Shown here one piece after another: positions 27,301-35,724 of a stretch of DNA of 64,000 bases. The first letter of the stretch is position 1. Each line of letters starts with the position of its first letter. This DNA comes from DASRDS01 sp035652495 (GTDB taxonomy: Bacteria; Gemmatimonadota; Gemmatimonadetes; Gemmatimonadales; Gemmatimonadaceae). Location of the stretch: assembly GCA_035652495.1 (NCBI GenBank), contig DASRDS010000261.1:6323-70322 (forward strand), written 5' to 3'. Made by a program: the position numbers and the translations under genes. The notes under the pieces are model-generated. The model had not been told where the DNA came from. It saw only the letters and a program-made list of their open reading frames with translations, and ran no database searches.

Positions 27301-27720
27301 GCTCAATTGGACTATAGAGGCGGCTTCAAGCTCATCAATTTCACGCGTGTGTATCAATGCTTGGACGGCAATTGCTTGGCTGTCCTTGATAAGCGCACGC
27401 CTCTTAGCCAACAAGCAGCGATGCAGGATGCGTTGGTTAGTGGGCTCGCTAACGAGACCGGGTTATACGAGGACGCTTCGTTCACCCGTCTCCGCGAAGT
27501 GTCGGTTACGTGGAGGCTTCCTCGGTCAGTCGTAGGCTTCGCCAAAGCGCGTGGCGCCGCTATTACGTTCGCCGCCCGCAACCTTGCCCTGTGGACGAAG
27601 TACAGCGGCACGGATCCGGAGGTGCTCACGTACATCGGCCTGCAATCGTCCCCCTTCTATGACGCCGGGTCTTTGCCGCCTAGTCGGTATTTCACGGGGC
27701 GACTCAGCTTGGAGTATTAA
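24340..27720 (+). CDS. SusC-like TonB-dependent receptor with STN and carboxypeptidase-regulatory domains
   Basis: About 1126 residues. The start is uncertain: GTG at 24340 sits right behind GGAGGAGG and just before the signal peptide (IFLVAVTASCCLVTALVGSDSHAQ); an upstream GTG at 24235 is in frame. Domains in order: STN-type secretin/TonB N-terminal domain (VISLDADQRPLASVLDDVCE...LHVTSVSNGHSLVV), a carboxypeptidase-D regulatory-like domain (VTGTISDSATQIPLPSAEVRV...LVARRLGYAP), the plug (SITILRAD...VNIRGQ-like INIRGQNSP, LLYVDGIRVDN, IESIEVVRGPSASTLYG), then a ~850-residue barrel ending in an aromatic strand (FTGRLSLEY). It imports a bulky ligand with TonB energy. Followed at 6 bases by a SusD-like gene and an isopeptidase-like gene, so the ligand may be a lasso peptide (inferred). 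Confidence 0.92.
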   Translation: MPLDNIFLVAVTASCCLVTALVGSDSHAQTMAALPGFVQPRGSTVTKSDTAILDRVISLDADQRPLASVLDDVCEAARATLVVHIRDSTVLARRVTLHLARVSVRTAFARALSGSGLHVTSVSNGHSLVVSPDEPTQEALMPQGGASVTGTISDSATQIPLPSAEVRVSGVETRAITGANGVYSLKGLSAGTHTLVARRLGYAPVTKVVLLEDGKVRTVDFALPASSVLLDQVVTTVTGEQQVQALGNSITILRADSVLQSAPVNSLSQVLNTRVAGLVVYDNSGLTGAAPPINIRGQNSPTLSNEPLLYVDGIRVDNSTAGSYLGGNGQSSGRFDDIAPEDIESIEVVRGPSASTLYGTDAANGVILVRTKRPEAGPVRWTFDVKQGAITLDRDRFPEVYHGWGTASTGGPVECHLLDVASGNCRIDSVSDFSPLRDSYTTPIGTGNLGEYTLQASGGSKTRFFVSGSYYNETGVLKLPDADKAALLATNPGQTFSSAALHPNALAKASGRATMATALGTTADLTVSASILSDDSRIPASTAINAGFFGPGYRDSTDGWEFGTRPAGFFLPRHDEDLDHFTSSVGGSWRPSTWLTFRSTEGLDFASDYTDALTPLGEGPPGDPGERTNARASTAIYSADVSGTASARPFGWLELRSSVGAQYTRRSQLITEAQSQNLLPGCSTVACGAQSAQESTNESVVAGIFGEETFTLGDRVFLTGAIRTDGASSFGSKFNTALYPKLSASWNMLRDPLLPKVLDISSLRLRAAYGESGIQPGPTDALALEQLSPTYNNGSNATGAHLTSLGDPNLKPERTHEVELGFDSDLLSNRLHLSGTYYRKQSTDALEQVALPVSLIGSFGSTQIENVGSVLNWGYEFTASTRLIDTKPVAIDIAVNGSTNTNRLISLGNGVSSAIQDYGNGSLRPGYPLFALFTHPFQYKDLNGDGIIEPNELNVDSSYSFVGQVYPKTQLSTTFALSFFSSAIRVAAQLDYRGGFKLINFTRVYQCLDGNCLAVLDKRTPLSQQAAMQDALVSGLANETGLYEDASFTRLREVSVTWRLPRSVVGFAKARGAAITFAARNLALWTKYSGTDPEVLTYIGLQSSPFYDAGSLPPSRYFTGRLSLEY

Positions 27721-27726
27721 CGAACC

Positions 27727-29091
27727 ATGCAGCTTACATGTGAGATGCAGAGAATCTTTTGCGTCAGCCTGCGATCTGCGCCGATGATAGCTCTAACTGC
27801 CTTCGCGACAGCGTGCGGTGACCTTACACACGTAAGCACGCCCGACGTACTTCAACCCAGTTCGCTCGATAGTCCAGATGGTGCTCGAGCACGCGAATCT
27901 TACGCCATCGGCATATTCGCCACTGCGCTTGCCGAACAGGCGCAGGCGACCGGCACTCTCACGGACGAGTTCACGGACATTAGCGGGCAGTTCAATGGTG
28001 TCGATCAGCGCCGCGTACCGAGCACCGCATACGTTTTCGGGTATCCGTATCCTGATCTTACGCAAGCCCGAATAAGTGCACTACGTGCGGCTCAATCGCT
28101 ACGTCGATTTGTACCGGACTCACCTGCGGAAGCGGGCTTGATGTATAGGCTCGCAGCGCTAGTCGAGATTTATTTTGCTGAAAATATGTGCTCCGGTGTA
28201 CCTCTCACATCTTTGGCGAGCGACGGTACGCCGATGTTGGGTGCGACCGTCTCGAGGAGTCAACTCATTCAGCGCGCATTGGCGCACCTCGACAGCGCAA
28301 GCGTCTTCACACCGACTGGCGACACGGGAGTCGACATCATTGCAGTCTCGCGCGCACGAGCTCTTGCCGACAGCGGTGATCTCGCGTCTGCCTCTCATGC
28401 CATCGCGGGGATTACTGCAGTGTTTAACGTATCACCGCCCTATGATGGGGTTAATCAGATCAATGCACTATACCAGGATATAGTTCAAGATCTGCAGTTG
28501 TCGGTTGCTGATCACGAGGGTTCGAATGGGCTTCCGTTCAGAAGCACTAACGACCCCCGTTTGCCTCTCGCCAATCTAGGGATTGGCGCCGACGGTCTGG
28601 ATTCCGTCTACGCGCCAAGCTTGCTGACGAGCGGTGCGACGCCGGTCGTCGAAGCGACGAGCATTGAAGTCGAACTGGTCCGGGCAGAGGCGATGTTAAA
28701 TCACATTGGAGCGCCGACAACGCACGCGTGGTTGGACACGCTGAACGCGTTGCGCACGTCCGGGTCATACAGCGTCACATCAGGAGGCGACACTGTGTAT
28801 GCTGCAGGCTCGGGCGGCGTCAATGGGCTTGCTCCGTTAGCCGATCCCGGCGCTGACAGTGCTCGCATTGATCTGCTATTTCGCGAAAGGGCATTCTGGC
28901 TTTTCGGTAGCGGACATCGTCAAGGCGACCTGCGCCGACTGGTTCGCTACTATGGGCGACGCGAGCAAGATGTGTTTCCGGTCGGCTTGTATGAGCATGC
29001 CGGTACTTCTTATGGCACCGATGTCACTTTCGTACCGTTTGGAGAAACAAACAACCCCAACTTCGCGGGCTGTTTTGATAGAAAAGCGTAG
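27727..29091 (+). CDS. SusD/RagB-like outer-membrane lipoprotein
   Basis: 454 residues; lipobox TAFATAC with Cys30 after a short signal peptide (start could also be the ATG at 27745). Helical TPR-like organisation typical of SusD (ALRAAQSLRRF, YRLAALVEIYFAENMCSGVPL, ARALADSGDLASASHAIAGI, VELVRAEAML) and the family-like C-terminal block LLFRERAFWLFGSGHRQGDLRRLVRYYGR. SusD lipoproteins cap the SusC barrel and capture ligand at the surface. The gene starts 6 bases after SusC and its stop overlaps the start chosen for the next gene, so the three form an operon. Recognised by fold pattern and neighbourhood rather than strict sequence identity. Confidence 0.85.
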   Translation: MQLTCEMQRIFCVSLRSAPMIALTAFATACGDLTHVSTPDVLQPSSLDSPDGARARESYAIGIFATALAEQAQATGTLTDEFTDISGQFNGVDQRRVPSTAYVFGYPYPDLTQARISALRAAQSLRRFVPDSPAEAGLMYRLAALVEIYFAENMCSGVPLTSLASDGTPMLGATVSRSQLIQRALAHLDSASVFTPTGDTGVDIIAVSRARALADSGDLASASHAIAGITAVFNVSPPYDGVNQINALYQDIVQDLQLSVADHEGSNGLPFRSTNDPRLPLANLGIGADGLDSVYAPSLLTSGATPVVEATSIEVELVRAEAMLNHIGAPTTHAWLDTLNALRTSGSYSVTSGGDTVYAAGSGGVNGLAPLADPGADSARIDLLFRERAFWLFGSGHRQGDLRRLVRYYGRREQDVFPVGLYEHAGTSYGTDVTFVPFGETNNPNFAGCFDRKA

Positions 29092-31726
29092 TGCCACTAA
29101 GGATGATCGACCCGATTCGAAGGGTGCCGAGACACGCCGTTGGTTAGTCAGATGCTGGTTAGTAGTTGCGGCGCTCAGTGATCCAAGCAGCGCTGCAAGC
29201 CAAATGGAACCGCGCGCGCTTCATCCGATGCGGGTCGGCGATGTCTTGGCCACATCCGAGCTGGGAAGCATCGCAATAGCCGGCGATGGAGGAATCGCCG
29301 TCACAGTTTGGGGAGGGCCTTCAGGAGGTTCTCTTGAGAGCATGGCGATCTGGGCTCGGCGTGGTCAGGACATTGGAAGTTTGCGACAGGTATCGCCACG
29401 TCTCGCATTTGAAAGCTGTCGCTCGCCGTCCTGGTCGCCTAATGGGAAGCAGCTAGCATTTCTTTGCACCAACACGGCGGGCGGTGCATCGATCTTCGTT
29501 GCCGATTCCACGCTAACGAACGCACGGCGGGTTGGGTCAGAATGGGTTGATTTCGCGACCGATGTTATCGTGGAAAGGGGAGCACCACCTGAGCCGTACG
29601 TGTGGATCAGTGATAGCACGATCCTCTGCACTGTGCTTCAGGCAATCAATTTCTTTCCTCGGCGTCCGCAGGACACTGACTCAACACACACCGCCCTAAG
29701 GATAGGTCCTCCCAACGTAAGTGCGATTGAGAGTGGCGGAGTAACATCGACGGCGGACAGTGTAGTTGTCTCCGTACTAAATGTTCGCTCGTCAGTGCTG
29801 CGGTCGATAGTCAATCTACCAAGAGTCGCGAGTAGCTCGTGGCGGGGAGCTCCTCGCACCATTGTAGTATCGCCGACACGGACTTATGCAGCGATTCTCG
29901 CTGGATCCGATGACACGGGCCCCCAAGGAGTTCCAGTAGTAGACCAAGTTGCGACCAACGCCGGTCCGAGGTTGGGGATGCGGCAGCGACAGTTCGCGCT
30001 GGTGCCATTTCACGAGCGTCGTTCAACTGTGCTTTGGACGACCGTCGATGTGCCGGTTGAACTGACTGATGATCAAGCGGCGGCGCTATGGTCTATAAGT
30101 GGCTCGACGTTGGCGCTTTTAACATGGGATGATGCGAATGAGCGTTGTTCGATAAAATTTGTTGACACGACGGCGCGCTCACATTCTGTGTCGTTGCAGT
30201 CGTGCCGCGCACTTACAAGTGCATATTGGAGTCCAGATGGGTCACTGTTCGTCCGGTTGCGCAACTCCAGTCGTGTAGGCAAGTGTAAGTGCGGTTCGTC
30301 GCAGGCTAGCGCGTGGATTGCGGTCGATCGAAGCTCATCGGCGCCAGCTGTCCTGCTCAGTTCTGCAACGGATGACTCGTTGCCCAGCCGGTTATTCCCT
30401 ATTCCCGGTGAGAGTCAGCTGTTGGCGCTGCGCAGTGGTCAGTTGTATACGATAGATCGGACAGGCAAGGTTCGTGTTCTGAGATTGTTCTCTGACACCA
30501 TCGACTATCGTGTGTCTGCTATAAGTACGGCCAATGACACCGAAGGTGTCTTCGTGGTCACTACTAGTTCGCGCGAGCATCGCAGCAAATACTTCCTGTT
30601 GAGTACGTCCGAACGTAAGATGCGAACTAAGCTCATCACAACTCCATTCGAGGATGCGTTCTTACTAGGCGTCAACGTTCGCGCAAATCGTACCTATTTC
30701 GCACGCGAGGCACCGTCCGGTGAACTCAGTATATCTGCAGGCGAGATCACAAGTAGTCTCTACGCGAGCGTGTTGAATCTGAACGAACAGTTGGTGGACG
30801 TAACCGTGGGCAACCAGCTGCTGTTCCGGTACATGAGTACAGATGGAGATTCGCTTACCGGCGCTCTATTGTTGCCAATCGGCTACGTGCCTTCACATCG
30901 GTACCCGCTCATAACGTGGGTATATCCAGGCACTATTGTATCTCATCGACCCTTGCCAACCTTTGCCAAGGCGCAGCGTAGTCCATTCAATTTGAATCTT
31001 CTCTCGGCGATGGGCTATGCTGTTCTAGTGCCGAGCATGCCGTTACCGAATGACACATTGGGAACGGATGCGCTGTTCGAGGTCTCGAAGGGCGTATTTC
31101 CTGCCATCAATAGAGTGATAGAGCTCGGTGTAGCCGATCCAAATCGGCTAGGACTGATGGGGCATAGTTTCGGCGGATACTCCGTGGATGCACTGGTTGC
31201 GCTGAGCAATCGATTCAAGGCAGCTGTATCGGCATCGGGACCTAGTGACCTCATCAGCATGTATGGCACACTATCGGGTCAAAATAGGTACACAAACGGA
31301 GGGTACAGGGACGTCTATGGCCCATCCCTGCTAGAGGGTGGTCAGATCAATCTTCAGACCCCCATGACGGACGATGTGTTCCGGTATGCTCGGAATAGCC
31401 CCGTATTGTTGGCTAATAAGATCAATACACCGTTGCTCCTGCTGCACGGTGGTCGGGACTATGTCGACATGAGTCAAGGAGAGGAACTTTTTATGAACCT
31501 TTATCGCTTCGGAAAAAGAGCTCGGTTAGTGCGGTATTGGGATGAGGGCCACAGGTTCGACCGATTCTCTGACATCTGCAATATGTGGGAAGAAATTCTA
31601 GAATGGTTCAACAGATACCTACCTGGTGACGCCGCTCCTACTGGCAGTTCATCTCGGGTATGCAGTGACACCACGATTACGCCCGCAGTCCCACAATTGC
31701 GTGCGACGGCTGAGCCTGTGCGTTAG
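29075..31726 (+). CDS. S9-family serine hydrolase, candidate lasso-peptide isopeptidase
   Basis: About 883 residues from a TTG at 29075 that overlaps the SusD stop. A signal-like hydrophobic segment (WLVRCWLVVAALSDPSSAAS) suggests periplasmic location. Residues ~60-590 are a beta-propeller (repeats such as SCRSPSWSPNGKQLAFLC, SAYWSPDGSLFVRL). The alpha/beta-hydrolase domain has nucleophile Ser698 in LMGHSFGGYS, Asp795 in LLLHGGRDYVD and His826 in DEGHRF. This is the architecture of prolyl oligopeptidases and of AtxE-type isopeptidases, which open the macrolactam of lasso peptides in proteobacterial clusters. Its place in an operon with an importer, flanked by lasso precursors, makes the isopeptidase reading likely; a dipeptidyl-peptidase role is the alternative. 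Confidence 0.87.
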   Translation: MIEKRSATKDDRPDSKGAETRRWLVRCWLVVAALSDPSSAASQMEPRALHPMRVGDVLATSELGSIAIAGDGGIAVTVWGGPSGGSLESMAIWARRGQDIGSLRQVSPRLAFESCRSPSWSPNGKQLAFLCTNTAGGASIFVADSTLTNARRVGSEWVDFATDVIVERGAPPEPYVWISDSTILCTVLQAINFFPRRPQDTDSTHTALRIGPPNVSAIESGGVTSTADSVVVSVLNVRSSVLRSIVNLPRVASSSWRGAPRTIVVSPTRTYAAILAGSDDTGPQGVPVVDQVATNAGPRLGMRQRQFALVPFHERRSTVLWTTVDVPVELTDDQAAALWSISGSTLALLTWDDANERCSIKFVDTTARSHSVSLQSCRALTSAYWSPDGSLFVRLRNSSRVGKCKCGSSQASAWIAVDRSSSAPAVLLSSATDDSLPSRLFPIPGESQLLALRSGQLYTIDRTGKVRVLRLFSDTIDYRVSAISTANDTEGVFVVTTSSREHRSKYFLLSTSERKMRTKLITTPFEDAFLLGVNVRANRTYFAREAPSGELSISAGEITSSLYASVLNLNEQLVDVTVGNQLLFRYMSTDGDSLTGALLLPIGYVPSHRYPLITWVYPGTIVSHRPLPTFAKAQRSPFNLNLLSAMGYAVLVPSMPLPNDTLGTDALFEVSKGVFPAINRVIELGVADPNRLGLMGHSFGGYSVDALVALSNRFKAAVSASGPSDLISMYGTLSGQNRYTNGGYRDVYGPSLLEGGQINLQTPMTDDVFRYARNSPVLLANKINTPLLLLHGGRDYVDMSQGEELFMNLYRFGKRARLVRYWDEGHRFDRFSDICNMWEEILEWFNRYLPGDAAPTGSSSRVCSDTTITPAVPQLRATAEPVR

Positions 31727-31783
31727 AGCCAACCAAGTGCTTGTAGGCGATATCCAATCGAGGCTATACCACGCTCTCAATCA

Positions 31784-32707
31784 TTAAGCCGTTCCTGTCA
31801 GCGTACTCGCATCAATCAACTGCCTAATGGCGTCAGCGACAGCTACGCCGGACTTGGGTCGCTGGTCGATCCTTCTGTCCAAAAGCGACCGGACCAATCT
31901 GACCAATTCCGCAGCAACTTCTGGTGTGTCTGGAAATGTGACGTCCTTTGATATTCGTGACATTACGAAGGGACCCGCTGCAACGGGTGCATCCCAGGGT
32001 TGATGGCGAAAGCCAAGGCGTTCGACGTTTGCAAACGGGGTCGCCCCCCAAATGCACTCATAGATGACAACGCCGATGGCATACAGGTCCGTTTCGGGAA
32101 ACTGCCGACGCCCTGTCAGCTGCTCGGGCGCCATGTAGTTGGGCGTGCCAGAGGTGCGACCACGGGAGTCATAAGTTGAAAGTAGTGCGGCCGTCGAGTG
32201 TTCCGCTGCGACGCCAAAATCCACTAACTTCGCAGCAGACCATTCATACGCCAGGCAGCTGCTATCGAAAGGGATAATAATGTTGTCCGGTTTTACGTCT
32301 CGATGGATCACTCCGGCTTCATGCAGAGCTCCCAGCGCTCGCGAGATTGACTCAAGAGCTTCCAGGGATTGCCGAATACTACGCGCGCTGCTTCGCCACG
32401 CAGCGCCAAACGTCACGCCGTCGATCCACTCCGATGCCACGTAGGCACGTCCGTCAGGAAGTTCACCGTGATCAACTACTTTGGCGAGATTGGCGTGCGT
32501 CGCGCGAGTAGCGAGGCTCGCCTCACGGATCGTCATGCGTCGTCGATTGGTGGTCGCTTCGTGCGTAATTTTCAGGGCACAAGGTTGTGTGGTTCGAATG
32601 TCGATCGCCTTGAACAAAGTGCCAACGCCGCCCCGAGCAACGTAATGTTCAATTCGATATTTGCCGTCGATGACAGCGTCGGGTTGCACTATCTGGCAAT
32701 CGCTCAT
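31784..32707 (-). CDS. Soluble Hanks-type Ser/Thr kinase inside the lasso locus
   Basis: 307 residues, essentially only a kinase domain and no membrane segment. All key motifs are present: glycine loop ARGGVGTLFKA, catalytic Lys in CALKI, HRDVKPDNI, DFG, GTPNYMAPEQ and the DLYAIGVVIYE helix. It lies 253 bases after precursor A3 on the same strand, downstream of the cyclase-A3 unit, and converges on the isopeptidase gene. Known lasso tailoring kinases belong to the HPr-kinase family and act on the C-terminal Ser, so a Hanks kinase would be different. The Ser/Thr-rich tails of all three precursors are possible substrates, but regulation of the locus is equally possible. Confidence 0.9.
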   Translation of the reverse strand: MSDCQIVQPDAVIDGKYRIEHYVARGGVGTLFKAIDIRTTQPCALKITHEATTNRRRMTIREASLATRATHANLAKVVDHGELPDGRAYVASEWIDGVTFGAAWRSSARSIRQSLEALESISRALGALHEAGVIHRDVKPDNIIIPFDSSCLAYEWSAAKLVDFGVAAEHSTAALLSTYDSRGRTSGTPNYMAPEQLTGRRQFPETDLYAIGVVIYECIWGATPFANVERLGFRHQPWDAPVAAGPFVMSRISKDVTFPDTPEVAAELVRLVRSLLDRRIDQRPKSGVAVADAIRQLIDASTLTGTA

Positions 32708-32959
32708 CGTGTTGCTACGCTTCAGTGCCGCAAAGTGGCATTACTAAATCAACGCCTTCGACTCGCATCGTTCATGCACGAGTCGGCGCGCAATGCCGGT
32801 TTGCCCTTGCGCGCCGCTGTATCCACCCCGGTTTACGTCACGAATTGTGAGCATTGGGCAGGGGTGCCTCGATGTGCACTGCGATTCTGTTCGCACCACA
32901 CTCAGTCAGGGGCCGGCAGTCTGTTACTTGGATGACGGCACTACCGCCGGCGTGTTGTA

Positions 32960-33112
32960 TTATGTGTTGTCGGGCGAGGCGCTCGCGGCGGTGTTGTTGC
33001 CGCTCGTCTCAAGGATCGTTTCCTTGGCAGATTCCAACGTCACCGAGCCAGTCGGGCCCAGCGTAGCCACGCGCATATCACCATGCGCTGTGAGTTTCGG
33101 CGCTGCGTACAT
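32960..33112 (-). CDS. Lasso peptide precursor A3 (50 aa)
   Basis: Read on the minus strand from ATG 33112, with AGAGAGG upstream. The leader MYAAPKLTAHGDMRVATL keeps Tyr2, Pro5, Leu7, Gly11 and Thr17. The core starts GPTGSVTLE; Glu27 is core residue nine, giving a nine-membered ring. The tail is SAKETIL followed by ETSGNNTAASASPDNT, matching A1 and A2 at the end. It lies 19 bases after the cyclase stop on the same strand, so it is probably transcribed with B1-B2-C; precursor last is a less common order. The stop codon is TAA at 32960-32962. Confidence 0.9.
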   Translation of the reverse strand: MYAAPKLTAHGDMRVATLGPTGSVTLESAKETILETSGNNTAASASPDNT

Positions 33113-33131
33113 AGAAACCTCTCTTCAGTGG

Positions 33132-35009
33132 TTAGGTTGAGACAGTTGTAGCTATTGAATGCAAATCATGGGGCGGCAGGTCATCAACTGCCGGCCCGTC
33201 TGACCGAGTGCGCAGCCATGTTTCGAGTGACAGGGTCGCAATTAGAGGCACTATCTTGCGAAGTTTGCAACTTTCAGCCTGCTGTATTGTTTCACGCAAC
33301 CGTTGGCCGGAGATGCAGCCGAGTTGCTCAAGTATAGGTTGCGCGGTTAGCTGTTGTAAGAATGATTTTTCCTTAGTCAGAGACCATCGTACACGCGCAC
33401 CTATTGTGCCCTTTCCCGGCCTACTGCGCACCGTCTCGGGCAGTATGCCACGCATGGCCTCTCTGAATATCCACTTATTCTGATTCGGTTGAATCCGAAG
33501 TGCCAACGGTAGTTGCAGTACGAACTCCACGAGAGGACGATATAAGTACGGGTACCGAATGTCGACTGCATCAGAAAGCGGACCTCGGTCAATTGCGGTC
33601 CAAAGTAAATCGACTTGATACGCGACCTCAAACGCGCCCGGCGTCCAGCGCATACGCCCTTTGCCGATCGGCTCCAGTAGTCGCCCCTTCAGATCAAATG
33701 CGTTAACGAACTGCTCATCGAGCCAATCACCCGTGTATGCGCCTTGCCGCCTGCGAGCCGCGCCTCGTCCGCTCCTCCACAGTGGCATGATCATGCTACG
33801 CCATACCGTTTTCCAATACGACCGTCGCTTCACGGTTGCCCAACGATAAGCGCTGCGCAATCCATCAATGGGATGTCCTGCCGCAACCCTGTCTGCCAAG
33901 TGTAGAGATGTGCCTCCGAGGTAGTGGTCAGGGCCCACGCCGCTCAAAAGGACGTCCGATCCGGCGCTCTTGAGAGCAGCCGCCGTCGATCGATCACGTG
34001 TCCAAAATGGGAACGTGATGTACGGCAAGTCACTCGGCACAACCCCACTGCGCATCGATTGCCACATCCAACAATCTTCGAGTCGAATCGTTTGCCAGTG
34101 ATGCCCTGCTAAAACCGCATCAACAAAAGCCCGTTCGTTACCGGCACCCAAAGAATCATCCCAGGTGACGGTCCCGGATAGCGGGCGTTCCAGTAGCCCC
34201 TGTTCGTACATGGAGCTCGCCAAACTCACTAAGCCGCTCGAGTCCAGACCTCCCGATAACTGTGACCACACATTGGTCGCTCCCGAGCACGTTCTCACCA
34301 AAGACTGCTCAATCAGCGATCGCAGCTCGAGCGCCGCTTCGGCCGAGTCGACCCGATCCGTGCTGGGCGGGAACTGACACGCACTCCAATAAGTAGATGT
34401 GTGTCGTGCTTGCCCCTTCGCAGTCAATGTCGATGCAGGAAGTACAGCGGCTACATCGCTATAGATCGTCCTATCTCCGAAATCGTCCCCGCAAGCCAGC
34501 AACTCCGCGATGTATTCAAGGTCATACTGATCAGATGGCGCCAGCAGTTGTGCGGCCGACGCGATCCAATTCGTTGATCCCTGGCGCGAGACGTATGCCG
34601 CTTGGATCCCAAATGCATCGCGCATGCATTGCATGGACCCATCCTCGATATCAATAGCAGCGAGCGCAAAGTCTCCAAGGACAATTGAAGCATCAAGCCC
34701 AGTTGAACGCCGCAGCAAGCGAGCAACCAACTGCAGGTCGCTCAGTTCGCATTTCCTGGGGAGTGATACGCGCTCCAATAACTCCAGTCGATTATCTAGA
34801 CGCACGGTGCCCACCAGCGCAATCGGCTTTGTGTCATCAGGAGCTGGTGCGTCAATGGCGCTAGGGGGCGCACAAACTGCGAGCCGCCCACCGATCCACC
34901 ACGGCGCGTGGCGCAACAATCCAGAACGGTCTCGAGACCGCAGCACACGCGCGAGCTCATCTCGAGTAGGCAGGCGCTGATCAGCCACTATCGCAACAAA
35001 ATGCGTCAT
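33132..35009 (-). CDS. Lasso cyclase (asparagine-synthetase-like), C protein
   Basis: 625 residues. The N-terminal half resembles the glutaminase domain of asparagine synthetase B but starts MTHFVA, without the catalytic Cys2, as expected for lasso cyclases. The synthetase half has the ATP-pyrophosphatase loop SGGLDSS (~residue 253), then LLSGVGPDHYLGG and DAVDIRYPYLYRPLVEFVLQLP. It adenylates the ring Glu side chain and closes the macrolactam around the tail. Its start overlaps the B2 stop by four bases and it is followed by precursor A3. Length and motifs are those of the family. Confidence 0.95.
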   Translation of the reverse strand: MTHFVAIVADQRLPTRDELARVLRSRDRSGLLRHAPWWIGGRLAVCAPPSAIDAPAPDDTKPIALVGTVRLDNRLELLERVSLPRKCELSDLQLVARLLRRSTGLDASIVLGDFALAAIDIEDGSMQCMRDAFGIQAAYVSRQGSTNWIASAAQLLAPSDQYDLEYIAELLACGDDFGDRTIYSDVAAVLPASTLTAKGQARHTSTYWSACQFPPSTDRVDSAEAALELRSLIEQSLVRTCSGATNVWSQLSGGLDSSGLVSLASSMYEQGLLERPLSGTVTWDDSLGAGNERAFVDAVLAGHHWQTIRLEDCWMWQSMRSGVVPSDLPYITFPFWTRDRSTAAALKSAGSDVLLSGVGPDHYLGGTSLHLADRVAAGHPIDGLRSAYRWATVKRRSYWKTVWRSMIMPLWRSGRGAARRRQGAYTGDWLDEQFVNAFDLKGRLLEPIGKGRMRWTPGAFEVAYQVDLLWTAIDRGPLSDAVDIRYPYLYRPLVEFVLQLPLALRIQPNQNKWIFREAMRGILPETVRSRPGKGTIGARVRWSLTKEKSFLQQLTAQPILEQLGCISGQRLRETIQQAESCKLRKIVPLIATLSLETWLRTRSDGPAVDDLPPHDLHSIATTVST

Positions 35010-35452
35010 TGCGGAATGACTGGCAAAATGGCGAGTCGTCCGACGATCTCATCGGTCTGGCCGATCGGTCTTCCAAATACTTCAACCCAAGCATGCGCGG
35101 TAAATTTGTGCGGACTGACTCCCAAGCGGAGCGAGGAGGCCACACCTCGTCGCCGTAAAACGGCGTCCAAGGCCATAGCTTGCTCTAAACATCTAAGACG
35201 CATGGGAAGTAGTGCGGCCACGCTGGCGATTCTGTCTGCAGCTTGAGAACACATATCGGAGTTCGTCATCGCGCACAAACGCTGTTTGTCCTGGAACGAT
35301 TTGACCACGTGTCGATGGTAAATGCGATACGCACGGCCGAAGCCGTAGACTTTCAATAACACTCGCACGGTAACCAAGTGGAACGCGCACTCCGTCCAAT
35401 CCGGCAGAAGCGGCGCGATGAGAGTTGGCTTCGACCCATCGCTAACAGTCAC
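35006..35452 (-). CDS. Lasso leader peptidase B2 (transglutaminase-like)
   Basis: 148 residues, the usual size of a stand-alone B2. Cys88 in MRLRCLEQAMALDAVLRRRG and His120 in TAHAWVEVFGRP match the Cys and His of the transglutaminase-like catalytic triad. The Asp is less clear: Asp134 (GQTDE) is the only near candidate. It removes the leader after the Thr-x step once B1 has delivered the precursor. It overlaps B1 (upstream) and the cyclase (downstream) by four bases each, so B1-B2-C are translated as a unit. Confidence 0.92.
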   Translation of the reverse strand: MTVSDGSKPTLIAPLLPDWTECAFHLVTVRVLLKVYGFGRAYRIYHRHVVKSFQDKQRLCAMTNSDMCSQAADRIASVAALLPMRLRCLEQAMALDAVLRRRGVASSLRLGVSPHKFTAHAWVEVFGRPIGQTDEIVGRLAILPVIPQ

Positions 35453-35724
35453 GGTCTGGCCAGGCGGTGTTGTTGGAGAGCAAGCACTAAGGCGCGAGCA
35501 TCTTCTTCTAGGGTGCCCGCATCCGGATACCGTTCACGCAACCGTTCAACGATAGTCGCGAAATCGACGCCGTCGCAAAGAAGCGCCCAGATTATTCCAC
35601 CCGCCTCGTTGAGTGAATAGTATTGACTGTTTTCGATATCCAGCAGTACGGTAGAGTCACCGAAGCGCGTGCCGATAACATGCGGCAGTGGATGGCAGGT
35701 CAAAGGCAGTTGAGGGATGGACAT
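35449..35724 (-). CDS. Lasso leader-recognition protein B1 (PqqD-like RRE)
   Basis: 91 residues. Typical PqqD/RRE winged-helix pattern: STVLLDIENSQYYSLNEAGGIIWALL, then DFATIVERLRERY and a final helix. It binds the leader (YxxPxL segment) and hands the precursor to B2 and C. First gene of the minus-strand unit B1-B2-C-A3; stop and next start overlap by ATGA. Start ATG at 35724. Confidence 0.93.
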   Translation of the reverse strand: MSIPQLPLTCHPLPHVIGTRFGDSTVLLDIENSQYYSLNEAGGIIWALLCDGVDFATIVERLRERYPDAGTLEEDARALVLALQQHRLARP

